From Brachybacterium halotolerans (GTDB lineage: Bacteria > Actinomycetota > Actinomycetes > Actinomycetales > Dermabacteraceae): a stretch of 64,000 nucleotides of DNA. Location of the stretch: NCBI RefSeq assembly GCF_016623465.1, contig NZ_JAEDAJ010000001.1:78222-142221 (forward strand), read 5' to 3'. Below are positions 58,558 through 64,000 of this stretch, piece by piece. Within the stretch, counting starts at the first letter, position 1. Every line of letters begins with the position of its first letter. The notes under the pieces were generated by a model. It was not told where the DNA came from. It saw only the letters and a program-made list of their open reading frames with translations, and ran no database searches. Position numbers and translations under genes: made by a program.

Positions 58558-59673
58558 TCAGCCCAGCACGACGGCGGGCTCGACCGCGTCGGTCCCGTGG
58601 GCCTCGCCGACGCCGATGTTGGTGAGCGTCCCGGCGTGCGCGTTCAGCCCCTTGGCGAGCGCCGCGTCCGCCCGCAGCGCGTCCCGCCACCCGGAGCCCG
58701 CGATCCGCATCACGTAGGGGAGCGTCGCGTGCGTGAGCGCCGCGGTCGCGGTGACGGGCACGCTCCCGGGCATGTTCGCCACGCAGTAGAAGTTCGTGTC
58801 GTGCACGCGGAACGTGGGCGCGTCGTGCGTGGTGGCGTGGGAGCCCTCGAAGCAGCCGCCCTGGTCGATCGCGACGTCCACGAGCACCGAGCCGGGCTTC
58901 ATCGTGCTCACCATCTCGTCGGTCACGAGCTTGGGGGCGCGCTTGCCCGGGATCAGCACGGAGCCGATCACCACGTCGGCCTGCCGGATCATCTCGGAGA
59001 GGTCCAGGCGCGTGGAGTAGCGGGTGAGGATCCTGCCGGAGTGGACCGTCGCGATCTCCTGGAGGCGCGCGAGGCTCACGTCCATGACGGTGACGTCGGC
59101 ATGGAGGCCGTTCGCCATCACCGCGGCCTGCTCGCCCACGACGCCGCCGCCGATCACGAGCACTTTCGCCTCGCCGGTGCCGGGCACGCCGCCCATCAGC
59201 ACCCCCGAGCCGCCCAGCGGCTTCATGAGGTGGTAGGCCGCGACCTGGGTCGCGAGCCGTCCGGCGATCGCGCTCATCGGCGCGAGCAGCGGCAGCGAGC
59301 GATCGGCCCTCTGCACCGTCTCGTACGCGATGGCCGTGGTCCCGGAGTCCAGGACCGCGCGGGTGAGGGTCTCGTCGGCCGCGAGGTGGAGGTAGGTGAA
59401 CAGGATCTGCCCCTCGCGCAGCAGCGACTGCTCGCTCGGGAGGGGCTCCTTGACCTTGACGATCATCTCGGCGCCGCCCCACACGTCGGCGGCGTCGGGC
59501 ACGATCCTCGCGCCGGCCTCTGCGAAGTCCTCATCGCGCACCCCCGCTCCGAGGCCCGCCGAAGCCTCCACGAGCACCTCGTGCCCGGCATGGGTGAGCT
59601 CGTGGACGCCGGCGGCGGTCAGCCCCACCCGGTACTCGTTGTTCTTGATCTCGCGGGGAACCCCGATGATCAT
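58558..59673 (-). CDS. ald: Alanine dehydrogenase
   Basis: A 371-aa NAD-dependent enzyme that interconverts alanine and pyruvate plus ammonia. Features are MIIGVPREIKNNEYRVGLT, active-site Lys in IVKVKEPLPSE, His in LFTYLHLAAD, and the Rossmann stretch VLVIGGGVVGEQAAVMA ending TVMDVS. VDVAIDQGGCFEGS and THDAPTF complete the signature. AAGGAG lies 6 nt before the ATG. It converges on the suf operon and is divergent from the ABC-F gene. Confidence 0.96.
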   Translation of the reverse strand: MIIGVPREIKNNEYRVGLTAAGVHELTHAGHEVLVEASAGLGAGVRDEDFAEAGARIVPDAADVWGGAEMIVKVKEPLPSEQSLLREGQILFTYLHLAADETLTRAVLDSGTTAIAYETVQRADRSLPLLAPMSAIAGRLATQVAAYHLMKPLGGSGVLMGGVPGTGEAKVLVIGGGVVGEQAAVMANGLHADVTVMDVSLARLQEIATVHSGRILTRYSTRLDLSEMIRQADVVIGSVLIPGKRAPKLVTDEMVSTMKPGSVLVDVAIDQGGCFEGSHATTHDAPTFRVHDTNFYCVANMPGSVPVTATAALTHATLPYVMRIAGSGWRDALRADAALAKGLNAHAGTLTNIGVGEAHGTDAVEPAVVLG

Positions 59674-59804
59674 GCTCGCTCCTTCGACGACGTGATCTGC
59701 GGCCTGCGGGACTCGGCCCGCGGGCCGGAGGACCTCGATGTCCTCCTCACCACATCACAGCACACGGGAGCGGTATTCGTGGGCGTCCTCGGCAGGTGAC
59801 GAAC

Positions 59805-59810
59805 TAGGGT
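59805..59810 (+). promoter_or_regulatory. -10 box of the ABC-F gene
   Basis: TAGGGT, about 50 nt before the GTG at 59860, leaving a leader of about 43 nt with GAGGAG. Confidence 0.45.
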
Positions 59811-59859
59811 GGACCGGGCCCCGGAGCGGGGTCCCGTCCACTGCGCGAGGAGCCCTTCC

Positions 59860-61464
59860 GTGATCACCGTCTCCGACCTCGAGATCCGCATGGGAGCGCG
59901 GCTGCTCATGAGCGGAGTGTCCTTCCAGGTGACCGCGGGCGACCGCATCGGTCTCGTCGGCCGCAACGGCGCCGGCAAGACCACCCTCACCAAGGTCCTC
60001 TCCGGCACCCTGCAGCCCACCGAGGGGCGCGTCGAGGTGAGCGGGGAGCTCGGCTACCTGCCGCAGGACACCCACACCGGCGATCCCGAGCAGCTGGTGA
60101 TCGCCCGCATCCTCTCCGCCCGCGGCCTCGACGACATCATGCAGCGCCTGCACCGGGCCGAGCTCGACATGGCCGACATGACCATCTCCGACGCCAAGCG
60201 CGAGAAGGCCATGGACCGCTACGCGCGGATCGACGCCGAGCTCACCTCCCGCGGCGGATACGCCGCGGAGTCCGAGGCCCGCCGGATGGCGGCGAACCTG
60301 GGGCTCCCGGACCGCCTGCTCGAGCAGGGCCTCGGCACGCTCTCGGGCGGCCAGCGCCGCCGCGTCGAGCTCGCCAGGATCCTGTTCTCCCAGGCGGACA
60401 CGATGATCCTCGACGAGCCGACGAACCACCTCGACGCCGACTCGATCATCTGGCTGCGCGACTACCTCATGACATACAAGGGCGGGCTGATCGTCATCAG
60501 CCACGACGTCCAGCTCGTCGAGCAGGTCGTGAACAAGGTGTTCTACCTCGACGCCAACCGCGGCGCGATCGACATCTACAACATGGGCTGGAAGCTCTAC
60601 CTGCGCCAGCGCGAGGACGACGAGAAGCGGCGCCGGCGCGAGCGGCAGAACGCGGAGAAGAAGGCCACCCAGCTCACCGCCCAGGCGGAGAAGATGCGAG
60701 CGAAGGCCACCAAGGCCGTCGCCGCCCAGAACATGCTCCGCCGCGCCGAGCGCATGCTCGACGGCGTCGAGGGCGAGCGCCAGCAGGACCGCGTCGCCTC
60801 CCTGCGCTTCCCCAAGCCGGCCTCCTGCGGGAAGACCCCGCTGATGGCGGAGGACCTCTCGAAGTCCTACGGGAGCCTGGAGATCTTCACAGGCGTGGAC
60901 CTCGCGATCGACCGCGGCAGCCGCGTCGTCGTCCTGGGTCTCAACGGTGCGGGCAAGACCACGCTGCTGCGGGTGCTCGCCGGCGTCGACGAGTCCGACA
61001 CCGGCCGCATCATCCCCGGCCACGGCCTGCGCGTGGGCTACTACGCGCAGGAGCACGAGACCCTCGACCCCGACCGCACGGTGCTCGAGAACATGATGAC
61101 GGCGGCCATCGAGCTCCCCGAGGTCGAGGCCCGCAAGATCCTCGGCTCGTTCCTGTTCAGCGGGGACGACGTGCACAAGCCCGCAGGGGTGCTCTCGGGA
61201 GGGGAGAAGACCCGGCTGGCCCTGGCCACGCTCGTGGTCTCGAGCGCGAACGTGCTGCTCCTGGACGAGCCGACGAACAACCTCGATCCCGCGAGCCGCG
61301 AGGAGATCCTCGGCGCGCTCGCGGCCTTCGAGGGCGCCGTCATCCTGGTCTCCCACGACCCGGGCGCCGTCCGGGCGCTCTCGCCCGAGCGCGTGCTGGT
61401 CATGCCCGACGCGGTCGAGGACCTCTGGAACCAGAGCTACGAGGAGCTCATCGAGCTCGCCTGA
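59860..61464 (+). CDS. ABC-F family ribosome-associated ATPase
   Basis: A 534-aa soluble protein with two ABC domains and no membrane spans. Domain 1 has GRNGAGKTTL, LSGGQRRR and MILDEPTNHLD; domain 2 has GLNGAGKTTLL, LSGGEKTRLA and LLLDEPTNNLD. The basic linker between them (residues about 255-305) contains RRRRERQNAEKKA and is the part that reaches into the ribosomal P/E site in this family. GTG at 59860 with GAGGAG. The ortholog near aconitase and suf in M. tuberculosis is Rv1473. Whether it is a translation factor or gives antibiotic protection cannot be told here. Confidence 0.9.
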   Translation: MITVSDLEIRMGARLLMSGVSFQVTAGDRIGLVGRNGAGKTTLTKVLSGTLQPTEGRVEVSGELGYLPQDTHTGDPEQLVIARILSARGLDDIMQRLHRAELDMADMTISDAKREKAMDRYARIDAELTSRGGYAAESEARRMAANLGLPDRLLEQGLGTLSGGQRRRVELARILFSQADTMILDEPTNHLDADSIIWLRDYLMTYKGGLIVISHDVQLVEQVVNKVFYLDANRGAIDIYNMGWKLYLRQREDDEKRRRRERQNAEKKATQLTAQAEKMRAKATKAVAAQNMLRRAERMLDGVEGERQQDRVASLRFPKPASCGKTPLMAEDLSKSYGSLEIFTGVDLAIDRGSRVVVLGLNGAGKTTLLRVLAGVDESDTGRIIPGHGLRVGYYAQEHETLDPDRTVLENMMTAAIELPEVEARKILGSFLFSGDDVHKPAGVLSGGEKTRLALATLVVSSANVLLLDEPTNNLDPASREEILGALAAFEGAVILVSHDPGAVRALSPERVLVMPDAVEDLWNQSYEELIELA

Positions 61465-61517
61465 CAGCAGAACAAGGCTGTATCGCACGACATCGCGTCT
61501 TTCGTGCGTGATGGGGC

Positions 61518-61523
61518 TAGACT
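61518..61523 (+). promoter_or_regulatory. -10 box of the SatD-like gene, leaderless
   Basis: TAGACT, 7 nt before ATG at 61531. Confidence 0.55.
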
Positions 61524-61530
61524 CGCGGCC

Positions 61531-62184
61531 ATGTTCGTCCTCACCGTCGACCAGCACGACAGCCGGCGCACCACCGATCGCGTGCCTGAGCTGATCGAGG
61601 CGCTGCACGACGTCCCCCTCCGTCTGCGTCCCGAGCGGACGGCGGGCGACGAGGTGCAGATGCTCGCCGACTCGGCCGATGCGGTCCTCGCGTGCGTGCT
61701 GCGCATGCTCGAGCTCGGCGGCTGGAGCGTGGGGGTGGGCATCGGACCCGTCGAGCTCCCGCTGCCGACCTCCGTGCGCGAGGGTCGCGGGGACGCCTTC
61801 ATCGCCGCCCGCCGCGCGGTCGAGAGCGCTCGCCGCACCAGCTCGATCCCCGTCAGCGTGCGCACCGCCGACCCCCGCCAGCGGGAGCAGACCGAGGAGC
61901 TGCAGGCGCTGCTGCGCCTGGTCGGACGCGAGGTCACCTCCCGCAAGCCCGGGCAGTGGCGCGTGGTCCACGCGATGCTCGAGGACCCGTCGGCCACGCA
62001 GGCGCAGATCGCCGAGCGTCTCGAGGTGACCCAGCAGACCGTCTCCCGCGCCTTCACCACGAGCGGGTGGCGCGAGGAGCAGGCCGTGCATCCGCTCGTG
62101 CGTCGCCTGCTCGCGATGCTCGACCTCACCTCGGACCGCTCGATGGACCGCCCGGGCTCGGGCCGTCCGGGCCATCTGCCATGA
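61531..62184 (+). CDS. SatD-like protein with C-terminal helix-turn-helix
   Basis: A 217-aa protein. The N-terminal part resembles SatD-family proteins: [22 protein letters not shown] and [12 protein letters not shown] followed by [17 protein letters not shown], a layout recalling nucleotide-cyclase folds. A helix-turn-helix follows near residues 148-175 ([21 protein letters not shown]). It is coupled by ATGA to a small membrane protein, a pairing seen in many bacteria. Function is unknown; a sensor-regulator that talks to the membrane partner is possible. The ATG has a -10 box 7 nt upstream. Confidence 0.75.
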   Translation: MFVLTVDQHDSRRTTDRVPELIEALHDVPLRLRPERTAGDEVQMLADSADAVLACVLRMLELGGWSVGVGIGPVELPLPTSVREGRGDAFIAARRAVESARRTSSIPVSVRTADPRQREQTEELQALLRLVGREVTSRKPGQWRVVHAMLEDPSATQAQIAERLEVTQQTVSRAFTTSGWREEQAVHPLVRRLLAMLDLTSDRSMDRPGSGRPGHLP

Positions 62185-62630
62185 TCCAGGACATGCTCAC
62201 CCACCTTCCCGAGCTCGTGGTGATCGTGCTCGCCCTGCTGCTCGCCTCGCTCGGCGGGTGGCCGCTCTCCTCGTTCGTGCTGCGCCTGTCGCGCTCGCCC
62301 CGGCGCGCCCGTCCGGCCGCGCAGCGGCGCGGCGAGGTCCCCGTCCTCGAGGCGCCCGCGCATCCGGCGAAGGACTGGAGCACCCCGGAGCTGCTGCGCG
62401 GAGGGCTGTGGATCGGACTGCTCGAGAGGATCGCGGTGACCGCCTGCGTGCTCGCCGACCACCCCGAGATGATCGCGGTCGTCGTCGCGCTCAAGGGCCT
62501 CGGCCGCTACCCCGAGCTGCGCGCCCACGAGGGCGCCTCCGAGCGCTTCCTCGTGGGCACCTTCGCCTCGCTGCTGTGGGCGGTCGCGATCGGCGCGATC
62601 GGCCTCGCCCTGCTGCGCACGCTCGCCTGA
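62181..62630 (+). CDS. Small membrane protein paired with the SatD-like gene
   Basis: A 149-aa protein with an N-terminal span ([21 protein letters not shown]), a basic loop, and two or three spans in the second half ([40 protein letters not shown]). [12 protein letters not shown] and the ERFLVGT segment resemble the membrane partner that accompanies SatD-family genes. No catalytic motif is seen. Its start overlaps the SatD-like stop. Confidence 0.75.
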   Translation: MIQDMLTHLPELVVIVLALLLASLGGWPLSSFVLRLSRSPRRARPAAQRRGEVPVLEAPAHPAKDWSTPELLRGGLWIGLLERIAVTACVLADHPEMIAVVVALKGLGRYPELRAHEGASERFLVGTFASLLWAVAIGAIGLALLRTLA

Positions 62631-62694
62631 CGGGGCGGCGCGGGGTCGGACGATGCGAGCTTCGCTACGTCGGGGCGTCCGCGAGCGGCCCGGG

Positions 62695-62726
62695 GGAGCG
62701 GCGGATGCCGCTCCAGGCGGTAAAGT
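62695..62726 (+). promoter_or_regulatory. Inverted repeat and -10 box upstream of efp
   Basis: A perfect 8-bp inverted repeat (arms 62695-62702 and 62707-62714, 4-nt loop) lies just before TAAAGT at 62721-62726. It covers the -35/spacer region, so it may be an operator; it may instead end the preceding operon. The leader to the efp ATG would be about 90 nt. Confidence 0.45.
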
Positions 62727-62824
62727 GGATGAGCCTGCGGCGTGACCTCCATCGCGCCGCATGCGCACCGCAAGGCGCGAGAGCGCACACCGGGCGAGAC
62801 GCCCGTCGACTCCCGAGGAGACCC

Positions 62825-63382
62825 ATGGCGACGACCAACGACCTCAAGAACGGCATCGTGCTGAACCTGGACAACCAGCTCTGGCAGGTCGTCGAGTTCC
62901 AGCACGTGAAGCCGGGCAAGGGGCCCGCCTTCGTGCGCACCAAGATCAAGAACGTGCTGTCGGGCAAGACGGTCGACAAGACCTTCAACGCCGGTGTGAA
63001 GGTGGAGACCGCGACGGTCGACAAGCGCGACATGCAGTACTCCTACCTCGACGGCGACCTCTACGTCTTCATGGACACCTCCACCTGGGAGCAGACCAAC
63101 GTCCCCGGCGACATCGTCGGCGATGCCAAGGACTTCCTGCTCGAGGGCGCCGACGTCGTGATCGCGTTCCACGACGAGAAGGTGCTCTACGTCGAGCTGC
63201 CCGCGAGCGTCGTCCTGGAGATCACGCACACCGAGCCCGGCCTGCAGGGCGACCGCTCCTCCGGCGGGACCAAGCCCGCCACCCTCGAGACCGGCCGCGA
63301 GATCCAGGTGCCGCTGTTCCTCGAGCAGGGCACCAAGGTCAAGGTCGACACCCGCTCCGGCGACTACCTCGGGCGCGCCTGA
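62825..63382 (+). CDS. efp: Elongation factor P
   Basis: A 185-aa tRNA-shaped factor that rescues ribosomes stalled at polyproline. The functional loop reads [13 protein letters not shown], the palindromic PGKGP type found in actinobacteria, which in Corynebacterium works without lysine modification. The rest ([47 protein letters not shown]) is standard. GAGGAG precedes ATG. Directly followed by nusB with a 1-nt gap. Confidence 0.97.
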   Translation: MATTNDLKNGIVLNLDNQLWQVVEFQHVKPGKGPAFVRTKIKNVLSGKTVDKTFNAGVKVETATVDKRDMQYSYLDGDLYVFMDTSTWEQTNVPGDIVGDAKDFLLEGADVVIAFHDEKVLYVELPASVVLEITHTEPGLQGDRSSGGTKPATLETGREIQVPLFLEQGTKVKVDTRSGDYLGRA

Positions 63383-63383
63383 C

Positions 63384-63887
63384 GTGCAGGATCCGCTGAA
63401 CCTTCCCCTGCCCGGTCGCGAGGGCGAGGAGGTCGAGCTGCTGGAGACGCATCCCGCGAACCCCAAGCGCCTGACCTCCCGCTCCCGCGAGCGGGTGCGG
63501 GCGATCGACGTCGTCTTCGAGGCCGACGCCCGCGAGCGCGATCTGAGCGACGTGCTCGCCGAGCGGCGGGTGCGCACGGCGGCGCAGACCGCTCTTCCCG
63601 AGCGCTCCGCGCACCTGGTCGAGCTCGTCGCCGAGCATCGCGACGAGATCGACGAGCAGCTCTCGACCCACAGCCGCGACTGGCCCCTGCACCGCATGCC
63701 CGCCGTGGACCGCGCGATCCTGCGCACCGGGGCCGCCGAGATCCTCCACGACACCCCGGCCGACGGCGTCGGCCCCGTGATCGGCGAGTACGCGACGATC
63801 GCGCGCGAGCTGTCCACCGAGGACTCCCCGCGCTTCGTCAACGGCCTCCTGCAGCGCATCGGCGAGATGCGCGACCTGCTGGGCTGA
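63384..63887 (+). CDS. nusB: Transcription antitermination factor NusB
   Basis: A 167-aa all-helical protein that binds boxA RNA with S10 for rRNA antitermination. After a 30-residue charged extension come RERVRAIDVVFEADAR, DWPLHRMPAVDRAILRTGAAEIL and VIGEYATIARELSTEDSPRFVNGLL, the family hallmarks. GTG start 1 nt after the efp stop; efp-nusB is a widespread pair. The following 113 bp to the window end hold no recognisable gene. Confidence 0.95.
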   Translation: MQDPLNLPLPGREGEEVELLETHPANPKRLTSRSRERVRAIDVVFEADARERDLSDVLAERRVRTAAQTALPERSAHLVELVAEHRDEIDEQLSTHSRDWPLHRMPAVDRAILRTGAAEILHDTPADGVGPVIGEYATIARELSTEDSPRFVNGLLQRIGEMRDLLG

Positions 63888-64000
63888 GCGCCCGCCGCCG
63901 GCGGCCGTCCGCCGTCCGACAGCCGCTGCGCTGAGACCTCCGCAACAGCTCCCGCCACCACCTGAGACGGCGCGCGGGCGCGCGCGCCCCGCGCGCTACG

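Noticed and set aside
63888..64000. GC palindromes after nusB as a terminator
   Set aside because: Only short, ambiguous CCGCCGG-type symmetry typical of background composition at the window edge.

Overview
The window is a chromosomal segment of a very high-GC Gram-positive actinobacterium. The evidence is a set of lineage-typical genes (SepH, the DUF4193/DUF3093/dut/DUF3710 cluster, PknL with its Rv2175c-like partner, DUF7455, DUF5998, DUF4192), GTG starts, and many genes with a -10 box only 6-7 nt before the start codon. Gene content would fit a Micrococcales/Dermabacteraceae genome such as Brachybacterium, but I cannot verify the genus. No rRNA, tRNA, insertion sequence, prophage or CRISPR array was seen.

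Layout. 1-4903: end of a class II DAHP synthase, then a PASTA kinase, an Rv2175c-like DNA-binding protein and a polyprenyl synthase, the same neighbourhood as M. tuberculosis aroG-pknL-Rv2175c-idsA2. 5115-9795: DUF4192 protein, MetX, a universal stress protein and the primary sigma factor, which has a good SigH/SigR-type promoter upstream. 9976-16459: a six-gene RpiR-controlled sugar ABC transporter operon with a HAD phosphatase and a beta-CASP-like metallo-hydrolase. 16536-20852: DUF7455, topoisomerase IV subunit B, HisF and a hexose-6-phosphate mutarotase. 20934-25503: an accessory block lying between parE-hisF-mutarotase and parC. It has two tandem PH-like paralogs (one frameshifted), a WXG100-headed protein with a hydrophobic glycine-rich C-terminal part, and an unrecognised 412-aa partner. 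25586-32851: parC, a GNAT/acyl-CoA synthetase fusion, DUF5998 and an alkaline-phosphatase-fold enzyme.

32927-43432 is a conserved actinobacterial block (sepH, DUF4193, DUF3093, dut, DUF3710, OB-fold, DUF3159, two TrkA/RCK proteins, a KimA-like potassium permease, a TrmA-type RNA methyltransferase), collinear in content with Rv2689c-Rv2699c. 43597-47923: aconitase, then a small frameshifted gene translationally coupled to an epimerase. 47977-58344: methionine aminopeptidase, heme A synthase, an ABC-2 exporter pair, a glutathionyl-hydroquinone-reductase-like protein, and the SUF iron-sulfur operon. The SUF operon has a SufR operator on the promoter but no sufS or sufU. 58558-63887: alanine dehydrogenase, an ABC-F protein, a SatD-like/membrane protein pair, EF-P and NusB.

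Functional links: SUF, aconitase and the Rieske protein tie Fe-S supply to central metabolism. CeoB/CeoC-like RCK proteins face a KimA-type transporter across a shared divergent promoter region and probably form a potassium module. The sugar operon has no ATPase gene, so it probably borrows a shared one.
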